This document shows, piece after piece, positions 43,820 through 52,474 of a DNA stretch of 64,000 nt. The position numbers were made by a program, and so were the translations under genes. Source of the DNA: Rhodococcus opacus (GTDB taxonomy: Bacteria; Actinomycetota; Actinomycetes; Mycobacteriales; Mycobacteriaceae); contig NZ_JAAXPA010000001.1 in the NCBI RefSeq assembly GCF_012396235.1, positions 414,618 to 478,617 on the forward strand. Direction: 5' to 3'. The stretch's first letter is position 1. Each line of letters begins with the position of its first letter. The notes beneath the pieces were generated by a model that saw nothing but the letters and a program-made list of their open reading frames with translations, had not been told where the DNA came from and ran no database searches.

Positions 43820-45088
43820 TCAGCGACCGCCCCGCTCCCGCCACACCTGCCGGATGGGCCGCAGCACCAATCCCATCTGTTTCCGTGTCTTCCCACGCGT
43901 CACCAGAACACCCGTGATCGCTACGATCCAGACCGGGTACTGCACGAGCCAGGCCACTCGGAACGCGTCGAACGAGTACCCGCCCATCGCATCGAGGATG
44001 AGACCCATCGCCTGGATGACCAGCAACGACGCCAGGAAGCCGCCGATGTTGACCATTCCCTGCGCCGTTCCCATGCTGGTGCTGGGGTTGAACATGCGGG
44101 CGTAGTCGAAACCGATCATCGAACCGGGGCCGCCCACCGAGATCACCATCACGAGCACGATCAGCAACCAGATCGGCGCCGGACCCGGCAGCGACAGGAC
44201 AACGGTCCAGATCGCCGCATTGCTGATCATGATCGCCAGCACCAGATAGGAGCGGCGCATCGGGAAACGGCCGCTGAGGATGCCGATGATCGGGCCGGCC
44301 ACGATCGCCGAGATCACCGACAGGGTCAGCAGCGAACCGGCCTCCGCCGGCGACAATCCCTGCGCCGACCTCAGGTACGGCACACCCCACAGCAGGGCGA
44401 ACGTGGTCATCGAGAACTGCGTGCCCATGTGGGTGAAGAACCCGAGCCGGGTGCCGGGACGCCCCCACACGGTGCGGATCTGCCTGCCCACCTCCCGCAG
44501 TCCGGCGGGCGCGGCCACCACCTCCAGACCGGGAGGCGCATTGCGGATGACGGAGACGGCCAGCACGAACGACAGCAAACCGAGCGACGCGGCGCTGCCG
44601 TACGCGAAACTCCAGCCCGGCCCGTTCAGCAACAGCATCAACGGCAGCGCCGACAGGATCTGACCGATCTGACCGAAGATGCCGGTGAGCTGCGACACGA
44701 GCGGGACCCGCCGCGGCGCGAACCACTGCGGCACCAGGCGCAGCACGGAGATGAACGTCATCGCGTCGCCGACGCCGACGAGAACGCGCGCGGCGACCGC
44801 CAGCGGCAGCGATTCGGTGAGCGCGAGGAGCATCTGCGCCGACGCCATGATGAGGGCGCCCGCGGAAATCATGACTCGCGACCCGTACCGGTCGAGGAGC
44901 ACACCGGCGGGGATCTGCATCCCCGCGTACACCACGATCTGGAGTACGACGAAACCCGACAACACACTCGGACTGATCGAAAATCGTTCCGTCGCCGCGA
45001 GGCCCGACACACCGAACGAGGTTCGATGCAGGACGGCGACGATATAAGCGACAACCCCGACGCCCCACACCAACCACACTCTGCTCAT
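43820..45088 (-). CDS. MFS transporter
   Basis: 422 residues, about 12 helices. It opens VWLVWGVGVVAYIVAVLHRTSFGVSGL, with the loop motif GVLLDRYGSRVMI and ARVLVGVGDAMTFISVLRLVPQWF, features of anion or organic-acid MFS carriers rather than the 14-helix exporters elsewhere in the window. The ATG start at 45088 has only a weak ribosome-binding site. The gene is co-directional with agpS and the lipid kinase, 44 bp upstream, so it may share their transcript, although the inverted repeat between them suggests a second promoter. The substrate is unknown. Confidence 0.88.
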   Translation of the reverse strand: MSRVWLVWGVGVVAYIVAVLHRTSFGVSGLAATERFSISPSVLSGFVVLQIVVYAGMQIPAGVLLDRYGSRVMISAGALIMASAQMLLALTESLPLAVAARVLVGVGDAMTFISVLRLVPQWFAPRRVPLVSQLTGIFGQIGQILSALPLMLLLNGPGWSFAYGSAASLGLLSFVLAVSVIRNAPPGLEVVAAPAGLREVGRQIRTVWGRPGTRLGFFTHMGTQFSMTTFALLWGVPYLRSAQGLSPAEAGSLLTLSVISAIVAGPIIGILSGRFPMRRSYLVLAIMISNAAIWTVVLSLPGPAPIWLLIVLVMVISVGGPGSMIGFDYARMFNPSTSMGTAQGMVNIGGFLASLLVIQAMGLILDAMGGYSFDAFRVAWLVQYPVWIVAITGVLVTRGKTRKQMGLVLRPIRQVWRERGGR

Positions 45089-45133
45089 CGCAGATCAAAC
45101 TACCCCCCAGCAGGTATTACCCGCCGGTCGAAG

Positions 45134-46132
45134 TCACTCGCGGCCCAGCGACACCCAGGTCGGATCGGCTGTGCGCTCGCCGACGGTGAGATCCGCGAGC
45201 AGGTCCAGACGCGCGATCTGCCCTTCGGTCAGCGTGAGCGCGAGCGCGCCGGCGTTCTCCGTGACACGGGCCGCGAACCGGGTACCGGGAATCGACACGG
45301 ACGGCAACCCGAACTCGCCGGCTTTCGCGTCCAGCCATGCCAGCGACACCTGGGCGGGCGTCGCGTCGAGTTCGGCAGCGACCTCGCGGACGACGTCGAG
45401 CACCTTCAGGTTCGCCGGCAGCGCATCGTCGCCGAAACGCGGGAACCGGCGACGCAGATCCTTGTCGCCCAGCGTGGCCGGGTCGTACGTTCCGGTGAGG
45501 AATCCCCGGCCCACCGGCGAGTACGGCACGAAGCCGATGCCGAGTTCCGCCGCCGCGGGAACCACGTGCTTCTCGACGTCGCGACTCCAGATGCTCCACT
45601 CGCTCTGGATCGCGGCGATGGGGTGCACGCGCGAGGCGCGACGCAACTCGTCGCCGGTCGCCTCCGACAGTCCGATGTTGCGGACCTTCCCGGCCTTCAC
45701 CTGTTCCGCGATCGCACCGACGGTGTCCTCGATGGGCACCTCGGGGTCGACGCGGTGCAGGTAGTACAGATCAACGGTGTCGACGCCGAGCCGGGACAGG
45801 GATTCGTCGAGGGCCTGCGCCACGTATTCGGGCTTGCCGTTGATGCTGCGCCGGCCGTTCGCGATGTTGCCGACGAGACCGAACTTGGTGGCCAGCTGCA
45901 CCTCGTCGCGGCGTTCCTTCAGCACCGTGCCCACCGCGATCTCACTCGCGCCGTCGCCGTACACGTTGGCCGTGTCGATGAACGTCACTCCGATGTCGAT
46001 GGCGTGGTGGAGGGTCGCGAGCGCCTCCGCGGCGTCGACGGGGCCGTACACGGGGGCGACGGACATGGCGCCGTAGCCCTGCGCGCTGACGGTGAAGCCT
46101 TCGGACAACTGCACGGTGGGGATGTTGGTCAT
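45134..46132 (-). CDS. Aldo/keto reductase
   Basis: 332 residues, NADPH-dependent TIM-barrel oxidoreductase. The catalytic tetrad is visible: Asp and Tyr in FIDTANVYGDG, Lys in ATKFG, His in YYLHRVDPEVPIEDTV. The C-terminal NADP-binding part has SIPGTRFAARVTENAGAL. ATG 46132 has AAGGA about 8 bases upstream. It belongs to the YajO/AKR13-like group acting on aldehydes and small ketones; the natural substrate is unknown. It is divergent from the DinB-like gene. Confidence 0.93.
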   Translation of the reverse strand: MTNIPTVQLSEGFTVSAQGYGAMSVAPVYGPVDAAEALATLHHAIDIGVTFIDTANVYGDGASEIAVGTVLKERRDEVQLATKFGLVGNIANGRRSINGKPEYVAQALDESLSRLGVDTVDLYYLHRVDPEVPIEDTVGAIAEQVKAGKVRNIGLSEATGDELRRASRVHPIAAIQSEWSIWSRDVEKHVVPAAAELGIGFVPYSPVGRGFLTGTYDPATLGDKDLRRRFPRFGDDALPANLKVLDVVREVAAELDATPAQVSLAWLDAKAGEFGLPSVSIPGTRFAARVTENAGALALTLTEGQIARLDLLADLTVGERTADPTWVSLGRE

Positions 46133-46216
46133 GCGCCCCATCCTTCCCGAGCACCCCGACAGGTGCATCGTTTGGAATCGCGCTGATCGTGACCCGGCTG
46201 CCTCTACCCTGAAGGC

Positions 46217-46783
46217 ATGGCATTCGACTGGTTCGAACTCGCCCGCATCGCCCACCGCGAGTTCGGTGCACGGGTCGCCGCGATCACCGACTGGTCGGCG
46301 CCGACACCGGACCGCGACTGGGATGTCACCCAGCTGGTGCGGCACGTCATCGAGGAACAGCAGTGGGTTCCCCCGCTGCTCGCCGGGAAGACGGTCGGCG
46401 AAGCGACCCCGGACATCGAGCCCCTGCACGGCGACATGCGGTCGGAATGGCAGCGGTACTCGGACTCGGCCATCCACGCGTGGTCGTCGACCGACCCGCG
46501 GACGCAGGTGCACCTGTCCTACGGCACGGTGCCGCTCGAGCCGTATCTGCGGCAGCAGATCGCCGACGTCACCATCCACGCATGGGACCTCGCCAAGGCC
46601 ACCGGATCCGACGACACCCTCGACCCGCAACTCGTCGCCGGCGTCTGGTCGGATCTCGACGGCCAACGCGAGATGCTCTCCGAGAGCGGGCTGTTCGCCG
46701 ACCCCGTCGACGTTCCCGACGACGCGCCGCTCCAGGATCGCCTGATCGCCCTGACCGGTCGCGATCCCCGGCAACGCATTTAA
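46217..46783 (+). CDS. TIGR03086-type DinB-fold metal-binding protein
   Basis: 188 residues. It shows [27 protein letters not shown] near the start and [18 protein letters not shown] in the middle, the histidine-bearing helices of the mycothiol-dependent maleylpyruvate isomerase N-terminal/DinB fold in actinobacteria. It probably binds a divalent metal and may act on a mycothiol conjugate, but no substrate is known for this group. It lies 37 bp upstream of ilvD on the same strand. Confidence 0.8.
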   Translation: MAFDWFELARIAHREFGARVAAITDWSAPTPDRDWDVTQLVRHVIEEQQWVPPLLAGKTVGEATPDIEPLHGDMRSEWQRYSDSAIHAWSSTDPRTQVHLSYGTVPLEPYLRQQIADVTIHAWDLAKATGSDDTLDPQLVAGVWSDLDGQREMLSESGLFADPVDVPDDAPLQDRLIALTGRDPRQRI

Positions 46784-46820
46784 CCAACCGCCGCCGAGGG
46801 TCCCGCCTACGCTGGGAGAC

Positions 46821-48515
46821 ATGAGTACCCCGGATCCCAAACCCCGCAGCCGCGACGTCACCGACGGATTGGAGAAGACCGCAGCGCGCGGAATGCTCCG
46901 TGCGGTGGGCATGGGCGACGACGACTGGGGAAAGTCCCAGATCGGCGTGGCGTCGTCCTGGAACGAGATCACCCCCTGCAACCTGTCGCTCGACCGGCTC
47001 GCGAAGGCCGTCAAGGACGGCGTCCACGCCGCGGGCGGGTACCCCCTCGAGTTCGGCACCATCTCCGTGTCCGACGGCATCTCGATGGGACACGAGGGCA
47101 TGCACTTCTCCCTCGTCTCCCGTGAGGTGATCGCCGACAGTGTGGAAACGGTGATGCAGGCCGAACGCCTCGACGGATCGGTGCTGCTCGCCGGTTGCGA
47201 CAAGTCGCTGCCCGGCATGCTGATGGCCGCGGCCCGCCTCGACCTCGCGAGCGTGTTCCTCTACGCCGGTTCGATCCTGCCGGGTGTCGCCAAAATGTCG
47301 GACGGCACCGAACGCGACGTCACCATCATCGACGCGTTCGAGGCGGTCGGCGCCTGCTCGCGCGGACTGATGAGCCGTGAGGACGTCGACGCCATCGAAC
47401 GAGCCATCTGTCCCGGCGAGGGCGCGTGCGGCGGAATGTACACCGCGAACACGATGGCCAGTGCCGCCGAGGCACTCGGCATGTCGCTGCCCGGCAGCGC
47501 CTCCCCGCCCGCCACCGACCGTCGTCGCGACGGATTCGCGAGGCGCAGCGGTGAAGCCGTCGTCGAACTGCTCCGACGCGGCATCACCGCCAGGGACATC
47601 CTCACCAAGGAGGCGTTCGAGAACGCCATCGCCGTGGTCATGGCGTTCGGCGGCTCCACCAACGCCGTCCTGCACCTGCTGGCGATCGCGAGCGAAGCGG
47701 ATGTGGAACTGACCCTCGACGACTTCTCCCGCGTCGGCGCCCGCGTCCCGCACCTCGCGGACGTCAAACCGTTCGGCAAGCACGTGATGAAGGACGTCGA
47801 CCACATCGGCGGCGTCCCCGTCATCATGAAGGCCCTGCTCGACGCCGGGATGCTGCACGGCGACTGCCTCACCGTCACCGGCAGGACCATGGCCGAGAAC
47901 CTGTCGGCCATCGCCCCTCCCGACCCCGACGGCAAGGTGCTCCGCGCGATGAGCTCGCCCATCCACCCGACCGGCGGAATCACGATCCTCAAGGGTTCCC
48001 TCGCCCCGGGCGGCGCGGTGGTGAAGTCGGCCGGGTTCGACTCCGACGTCTTCACCGGCACCGCCCGCGTCTTCGAACGGGAACGCGCCGCGATGGACGC
48101 CCTCGAGGACGGCACCATCACGAACGGCGACGTCGTGGTCATCCGCTACGAGGGTCCCAAGGGCGGACCCGGCATGCGCGAGATGCTCGCGATCACCGGC
48201 GCGATCAAGGGTGCCGGACTGGGCAAGGACGTCCTCCTGCTCACCGACGGCCGATTCTCCGGCGGCACCACCGGCCTGTGCGTCGGCCACGTGGCACCGG
48301 AGGCCGTCGACGGCGGTCCCATCGCGTTCGTCCGCGACGGCGACCAGATCCGACTGGACGTCGGGACGGGCACCCTCGAACTGCTCGTCGACGAGGAGGA
48401 ACTCGCCGGCCGTAAGAACGGGTGGGAGCCTCTGCCCCCGCGCTACACCCGCGGGGTCCTGGCCAAGTACACGAAGCTCGTCGGCTCCGCCTCGGGCGGC
48501 GCCGTCTGCGGGTAG
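46821..48515 (+). CDS. ilvD: Dihydroxy-acid dehydratase
   Basis: 564 residues. It dehydrates 2,3-dihydroxy-isovalerate and 2,3-dihydroxy-3-methylvalerate in valine, leucine and isoleucine synthesis. Iron-sulfur ligand cysteines are placed as in the family: C53 (NEITPCNL), C126 ([10 protein letters not shown]) and C203 ([22 protein letters not shown]). The C-terminal [22 protein letters not shown] is also standard. Full length and intact. The other ilv genes are not in the window. A hairpin related to the one after fadE25 follows the stop. Confidence 0.97.
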   Translation: MSTPDPKPRSRDVTDGLEKTAARGMLRAVGMGDDDWGKSQIGVASSWNEITPCNLSLDRLAKAVKDGVHAAGGYPLEFGTISVSDGISMGHEGMHFSLVSREVIADSVETVMQAERLDGSVLLAGCDKSLPGMLMAAARLDLASVFLYAGSILPGVAKMSDGTERDVTIIDAFEAVGACSRGLMSREDVDAIERAICPGEGACGGMYTANTMASAAEALGMSLPGSASPPATDRRRDGFARRSGEAVVELLRRGITARDILTKEAFENAIAVVMAFGGSTNAVLHLLAIASEADVELTLDDFSRVGARVPHLADVKPFGKHVMKDVDHIGGVPVIMKALLDAGMLHGDCLTVTGRTMAENLSAIAPPDPDGKVLRAMSSPIHPTGGITILKGSLAPGGAVVKSAGFDSDVFTGTARVFERERAAMDALEDGTITNGDVVVIRYEGPKGGPGMREMLAITGAIKGAGLGKDVLLLTDGRFSGGTTGLCVGHVAPEAVDGGPIAFVRDGDQIRLDVGTGTLELLVDEEELAGRKNGWEPLPPRYTRGVLAKYTKLVGSASGGAVCG

Positions 48516-48527
48516 GCGCTTCGCGCC

Positions 48528-48569
48528 CGTGCGCCTTTCTGGTTGTCCTGGCTACCAAAAAGGCGCACG
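48528..48569. terminator. Hairpin after ilvD, second copy of the intergenic repeat
   Basis: The left arm GTGCGCCTTTCTGGTTGTC at 48529-48547 and right arm GCTACCAAAAAGGCGCAC at 48551-48568 form an imperfect version of the perfect stem at 32219-32262. The right arm is identical in both copies. In both places the element starts a few bases after a TAG stop followed by GCG. Confidence 0.6.
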
Positions 48570-48585
48570 AGCCCGAAGGGCCTAG

Positions 48586-49562
48586 ATGATTGATTCCTTG
48601 AACGGATCAGTGGTCGTAGGCGATAAATGATCGCTTGGCGGCGGCGCCGATGTTCCAGTTGTGCCAGATGCCGGCGGCCATCGCCAACACGCGCTGGGCG
48701 ACGCGGGCGAACACCCCGTGCGTGGTACGGCCACCGTGTTCTTCCAGGCCAAGCTGCCCTTTCAACGTGTGGTTGACCGATTCGATCCACTGCCGCACCC
48801 CGCCGAGATTGCCGTTCTTGTAGGTTTCGTCCTTGCGGTCCGGTCGCAGCAGCCGCAGACCCATCGCGGCGGTGGTGGCGGCGAACTGTGCGCCGGAGAA
48901 GCCTTTGTCGGCGAGCAGGATCTGCCCCGACCGAATCAGGTGATGATCGCGTTCGAGCAGCGCGGTCACCACCTCACGTTCACCGAGTTTCGGATTCGCC
49001 AGGCACCACATGATCGGCATCCCGTCGCCGGCGCAGACCAGGTACAGCTTCAGCCCCCAGTAGAAGCGCGAATGGGAGGCGCAGTAGCCGTATCCCGCGT
49101 GCCCGGCCAGGTCCGACCGCTTCACCGTTTCACGAGACATCCCGCAGGGCACCGGGGTGGCGTCGGTGATCCACAGGTCGTCGAACCACGACGGGGACAC
49201 CTCGGCGAGGAGTCGAATTGTCTTGCACAGCAGCCCTCGTGCCGCCCTGACACGTTTGTTGTAGTCCGACTGTCCGGGAATGTAGGGGAACAGAGCACGC
49301 AACTCGACGCTGTGGTGGGCGTGCCGGATCCACCGGCGTTCACAATCGAAGCCGAGCAGCATCTGCGCCACGGTCAGGGTGAGCAGTTCGGCGTCGCTGA
49401 GCACGGGCCGCCGACCCCGACCGGAGCGGGGTTCGACGACATGATCATCGATGAGCACATACAGTTCGGTCAGGAGGGTTTCCAGTTCTTTGGTCACGCT
49501 TTGATCTTGGAAACCCTCCGCCTACCAGCCGCGCAGCGACACACCTTCAAGGAATCAATCAT
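48586..49562. mobile_element. Complete IS982-family insertion sequence
   Basis: 977 bp with perfect 17-bp terminal inverted repeats (ATGATTGATTCCTTGAA at 48586-48602, complement at 49546-49562), flanked on both sides by CTAG (48582-48585 and 49563-49566), read as a 4-bp target duplication. Because CTAG is its own complement, the repeats could also be counted as 21 bp with no duplication. It carries one intact transposase gene and so may be active. It lies between the ilvD hairpin and the protease gene. Confidence 0.88.
48607..49497 (-). CDS. IS982-family DDE transposase
   Basis: 296 residues, intact. The N-terminal LETLLTELYVLIDDHV and FPYIPGQSDYNKRVRAA are typical of IS982-family transposases. 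The acidic triad is readable: Asp in DDLWITDATPVPCG, Asp in ILLADKGFSG, Glu in RQWIESVNHTLKGQLGLEEHGGR. It ends IWHNWNIGAAAKRSFIAYDH, the family ending. The stop lies 21 bases from the element edge. Confidence 0.93.
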   Translation of the reverse strand: MTKELETLLTELYVLIDDHVVEPRSGRGRRPVLSDAELLTLTVAQMLLGFDCERRWIRHAHHSVELRALFPYIPGQSDYNKRVRAARGLLCKTIRLLAEVSPSWFDDLWITDATPVPCGMSRETVKRSDLAGHAGYGYCASHSRFYWGLKLYLVCAGDGMPIMWCLANPKLGEREVVTALLERDHHLIRSGQILLADKGFSGAQFAATTAAMGLRLLRPDRKDETYKNGNLGGVRQWIESVNHTLKGQLGLEEHGGRTTHGVFARVAQRVLAMAAGIWHNWNIGAAAKRSFIAYDH

Positions 49563-50216
49563 CTAGATGGGCCGGAACCCGGCGCCGGGACCGCCGCTCG
49601 CGTTCATGTCGGCGATGATCGAGTTGAGGTTGGTGCCGATCTCCGGGCCGATGCACGGTGCCGCGAGGTAGGCGTTGACCATGGCCACCAGGGTGGTGCC
49701 GACGACCATCGGTGCGCCCGAGTCACCCTCGATCACGCAGGCCTGGGTCCACGTCTCACCCGTCTGCATGAGGTCGCCGTAGACGATGCCGCAGGTGTTG
49801 CCCGTGGTGCGGCCTTCCTTGCACGCCACCTGTGGGAAGGCTGCCGGTGCGCCGATGTTGGTGATGGTGACGCCGCCCACCCTGTTGACCGGGACGACCT
49901 TCGCCGGGTCGAACTGGATCACCGCGTAGTCGAGAACGGGGTTGGAGACGACGAACGTTCCGACGATGCCGCTGTCCTGGCTGGCCTCGGGCACCACGTA
50001 GGAACCCGATTCACCGCAGTGGCCCGCTGTCAGGCCGACGAGCCGGCCCGCGTTGTCGTGTCCGATGGTGGTGAGTGAGCAGACGAGTTCGTCGTTCACC
50101 ACGATCCCCGAACCGCCCCCCAAGACGGCGGCCGGAGCTGCTGTCGCGGACCCCGCCGCAACGAATCCCAGAATTCCCGCTGTCGCCGCAACAACCGCCG
50201 CGAATCGTTTCAACAT
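49563..50216 (-). CDS. Secreted S1-family (trypsin-like) serine protease
   Basis: 217 residues. A signal peptide covers about residues 1-27 (FAAVVAATAGILGFVAAGSATAA). The catalytic triad is visible: His in GLTAGHCG (near residue 66), Asp in NPVLDYAVIQFD, Ser in IEGDSGAPMV (near residue 167). Cysteine pairs (SLTTIG...TAGHC, VACKEGRTTGNTCG, CVIEGD...APC) suggest disulphides. ATG 50216 has AAGG upstream. The stop TAG (49563-49565) is part of the CTAG at the IS boundary, so the reading frame survived the insertion unchanged. Confidence 0.92.
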   Translation of the reverse strand: MLKRFAAVVAATAGILGFVAAGSATAAPAAVLGGGSGIVVNDELVCSLTTIGHDNAGRLVGLTAGHCGESGSYVVPEASQDSGIVGTFVVSNPVLDYAVIQFDPAKVVPVNRVGGVTITNIGAPAAFPQVACKEGRTTGNTCGIVYGDLMQTGETWTQACVIEGDSGAPMVVGTTLVAMVNAYLAAPCIGPEIGTNLNSIIADMNASGGPGAGFRPI

Positions 50217-50267
50217 TTTTCGAACCTTCCCGGATGAGCCCCGACGGCCGCGTGTCTCCCCATAAGA

Positions 50268-50300
50268 ATCCCACCCCGCACAAGACCTGCGTGGGGGAAT
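50268..50300. terminator. Imperfect GC-rich hairpin
   Basis: ATCCCACCCCGCA at 50268-50280 can pair with TGCGTGGGGGAAT at 50288-50300 (10 of 13 pairs) around a 7-base loop. It is downstream of the gene ending at 50338 and upstream of the protease gene, both on the minus strand. It may separate the two transcripts. Confidence 0.35.
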
Positions 50301-50337
50301 GCCGATGTAGAGACCGCGACCGTTGCCGACCCGGGCG

Positions 50338-51051
50338 CTACTCGACGGCGCCGAGCGCCTCCAGTGCTTTGCGGGCGTCCTCGAGTTGCCGGCTCAGCTC
50401 GTCCACCCGGGCCGCCGCGAGGTTGCGTGCCGCCACGATGATCGACTCGACGGCCTCGATCGCCGTCTCCTCCCCGAGTTCCCGGACGGCACGCTCGACG
50501 GCGTCCGGCGAGACGGGGACGGCCTTGCCGGGACGCTTGGCTCCGTGCGCGACGGTGACGCTCCAGTCGTTGTCGGCGCCGGCGTGGATGGTGACGCTGA
50601 CTCCCGCGGGCACCTTCTTGCTGGTGCGTTTGGCCGGTACCGCGGCGGGTTTCGGGACCGCGGTGGCGGCGGGCGCAGGCGACGCGACGGTCTTGGCGGC
50701 CGGAGTCTTGGGGGCGGGGGGCGGACCGGGCTCGATCTCCTGGTGCACGACCGGGGTCGCGGGAGCGGCGGGCGCGGGCGCAGACTTGGCGGCCGGAATT
50801 CGTCTCATCAGAAGCTCCTCCGCTTCGAAGGGGAGCTCGTCGTCGACGCCTTTGGGGCGGATCAAGAGCGTATTGCCTTGCACGGAGATAACTTTCGCCG
50901 AGGCTCCGGCCTCGAGCCCGAGGCTGGGCATCGCCTCGCGCAGATACACGGTGGCCCGCTTACCTTCCGCGATCGCGGCAGCGAGGGTCTCGAGATTCTC
51001 CGCGGTCAGGTGATCCGGTGCGGCGGCACCGGAACGTCTACGGGGCGGCAT
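50338..51051 (-). CDS. Actinobacterial protein of unknown function (possibly DUF6319)
   Basis: 237 residues from ATG 51051 with AAAGGA 6 bases upstream. N-terminal domain (about residues 10-80): LTAENLETLAAAIAEGKRATVYLREAMPSLGLEAGASAKV and PKGVDDELPFEAEELL. A low-complexity Pro/Ala/Lys linker follows (about 85-145), then a second domain with VTIHAGADNDWSVTVAHGAKRPGK and a predicted C-terminal helix or coiled coil (ARVDELSRQLEDARKALEALG). I recall similar proteins named DUF6319 but could not check. The basic linker would suit a nucleic-acid or envelope role; this is only a guess. It is divergent from the cyclase gene. Confidence 0.75.
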   Translation of the reverse strand: MPPRRRSGAAAPDHLTAENLETLAAAIAEGKRATVYLREAMPSLGLEAGASAKVISVQGNTLLIRPKGVDDELPFEAEELLMRRIPAAKSAPAPAAPATPVVHQEIEPGPPPAPKTPAAKTVASPAPAATAVPKPAAVPAKRTSKKVPAGVSVTIHAGADNDWSVTVAHGAKRPGKAVPVSPDAVERAVRELGEETAIEAVESIIVAARNLAAARVDELSRQLEDARKALEALGAVE

Positions 51052-51214
51052 GCGCTGTCCTTTCTGGTCTGTCTCCTGGTTACGCTCGTGAGCACCGCAA
51101 CTCTCGCACACCCCACCGACGGTTCCGCATCGGACGGGCTCGCACAGTGGCAGATTGAGGGGAATGGACGCACCGCGACCATGCGTGCGCATCGACCGTA
51201 TCGAGAGGAACGAC

Positions 51215-52270
51215 GTGACCTCGGAAGCACCGGAGAACGGCGACGAGACCGCAACGACGACGGAGATCTCACCGACCCTGCTCCGCGACGTCCAGGCCGA
51301 TCTCGAGGAGTCGCTTCTGGGCGGGCCCCGCCGCTACACGCGGACCGAGATCGCCGACTTCGCGGGGGTATCCCTCGAACGGGCGGATCGCCTGTGGGTG
51401 TCGATGGGTTTCGCGGTCGACACCGATCCGGACGGCGTCATGTTCACCGAGGGGGACGCCGCCGCGTTGCGCACCATCGCGTCGCTCGTCGACCAGGGGA
51501 TCATCTCACCGGAACGCGAAGTGGCGGCGGCTCGTGCTCTCGGCCAGTCGATGTCGCGGCTCGCCGAATGGCAGGTCTCGTTGATCAGCACCCACATCGT
51601 CGATCAACTCGCCGGGTCCGCGGGCAGCGACGAGCAGGCCATCCGGGAGCAGGTGCGCGAACTCACCGCCGAGATCCTTCCGGCGGTCGAGTCGTTGCAG
51701 GCGTACGTGTGGCGCAGGCACATCGCCTCGACCACCGGTCGCAACGTCGGGAATCCCGGCGAGGAGGTCGCGAGCCGGAAACTGGTGGTCGGCTTCGCGG
51801 ACATCGTCGGGTACACGTCGTTGACCCGTCAGCTCGGCGCGCGGGAACTGAGCGACCTTCTGGAACGTTTCGAGTCGGCGTCGACGTCGGTCATCGGCCG
51901 CCATCAGGGGTGGGTGGTGAAGACGGTCGGCGACGAGGTGATGTTCGCCGTCGAGTCGCCGTCCGATGCGGCGGAGATCGCCCTGCAGCTGCAGGAGCAG
52001 GTTCTGCCGGACGAGGCGGACCCCGAACTGCGGGTAGGACTCGCGATGGGTCCGGTGCTCGTCCGGTTCGGCGACCTCTACGGCTCCGTCGTCAACACCG
52101 CGGCGCGACTCACCGGTTCGGCGCGTCCCGGCACGGTGCTGATCGACGAGGCGCTCGCCCACGAACTCGCCGACGCTCCCGGTTACTACCTCAAGCAGCT
52201 ACGTCCACGACGTGTTCGAGGGATTCGACGACTCGAACAGTTCGTGCTGCGTCGAGACCGGGACGCCTAG
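51215..52270 (+). CDS. Class III adenylate cyclase with Rv1264-type regulatory domain
   Basis: 351 residues, soluble. The N-terminal half (about residues 20-165) has ISPTLLRDVQADLEESLLGG...YTRTEIADFAGVSLERADRLWVSMGFA, as in the pH-sensing autoinhibitory domain of M. tuberculosis Rv1264. The catalytic domain has the two metal Asp residues (VGFADIVGYTSLTRQL near 195 and VVKTVGDEVMFAV near 235), the adenine-selecting Lys of KTVGDE, and the Asn/Arg transition-state pair in GSVVNTAARLTG. All key residues are present, so it should make cAMP. Start is GTG 51215, with GAGAGGAA upstream. Confidence 0.93.
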   Translation: MTSEAPENGDETATTTEISPTLLRDVQADLEESLLGGPRRYTRTEIADFAGVSLERADRLWVSMGFAVDTDPDGVMFTEGDAAALRTIASLVDQGIISPEREVAAARALGQSMSRLAEWQVSLISTHIVDQLAGSAGSDEQAIREQVRELTAEILPAVESLQAYVWRRHIASTTGRNVGNPGEEVASRKLVVGFADIVGYTSLTRQLGARELSDLLERFESASTSVIGRHQGWVVKTVGDEVMFAVESPSDAAEIALQLQEQVLPDEADPELRVGLAMGPVLVRFGDLYGSVVNTAARLTGSARPGTVLIDEALAHELADAPGYYLKQLRPRRVRGIRRLEQFVLRRDRDA

Positions 52271-52276
52271 CGACTG

Positions 52277-52381
52277 TCAGCTTCCGAAGGGAAGGGTTCC
52301 GGGCGGGATGGAGTATCCGCTGCTGCCGGCGGCGACGCCGCCCCAAGCACCGAGGAGCCAGTTGAGTGCATCAGTGATCAT
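52277..52381 (-). CDS. Small ORF, 34-residue hydrophobic peptide
   Basis: ATG 52381 has GGAAGG 7 bases upstream and the frame ends in TGA at 52277-52279. The peptide starts MITDALNWLLGAWGGVAAGS and ends in a Gly/Pro-rich tail (PPGTLPFGS). It has one amphipathic or hydrophobic helix and no charged residue beyond one Asp. It lies between the convergent cyclase gene and the tetR gene. Small peptides of this kind in mycolic-acid bacteria include pore-forming and membrane-associated ones, but no family is recognised. Confidence 0.45.
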   Translation of the reverse strand: MITDALNWLLGAWGGVAAGSSGYSIPPGTLPFGS

Positions 52382-52412
52382 CGAGAAACCTTCCCACACC
52401 ATTCATTCGATA

Positions 52413-52435
52413 CGCGCGGCATCCGGTGCCGCGCG
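52413..52435. terminator. Perfect GC hairpin after tetR
   Basis: CGCGCGGCA and TGCCGCGCG pair perfectly (9 bp) around a 5-base loop. It is 40 bases past the tetR stop and 32 bases before the small ORF, on the same strand. It may end the tetR transcript or act in the small ORF leader. Confidence 0.45.
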
Positions 52436-52474
52436 CACGTGCCACGGTAATGACGACGCGCGGAGCTGTCGACG

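Noticed and set aside
45134..47218. Extended aldo/keto reductase frame running back through the DinB-like gene
   Set aside because: The reductase has a good start with a ribosome-binding site at 46132. The upstream part is antisense to two real genes and has no fold.
46569..48290. 573-codon open frame antisense to ilvD
   Set aside because: IlvD has all cluster cysteines and full length; the antisense frame is a compositional shadow.
32219..48569. Repeated hairpins as a CRISPR array
   Set aside because: Only two copies 16 kb apart, each self-complementary and without spacers; they fit a terminator-like intergenic repeat.
48586..49562. The IS element disrupting the serine protease gene
   Set aside because: The target duplication contains the protease stop codon, so the protein is unchanged.
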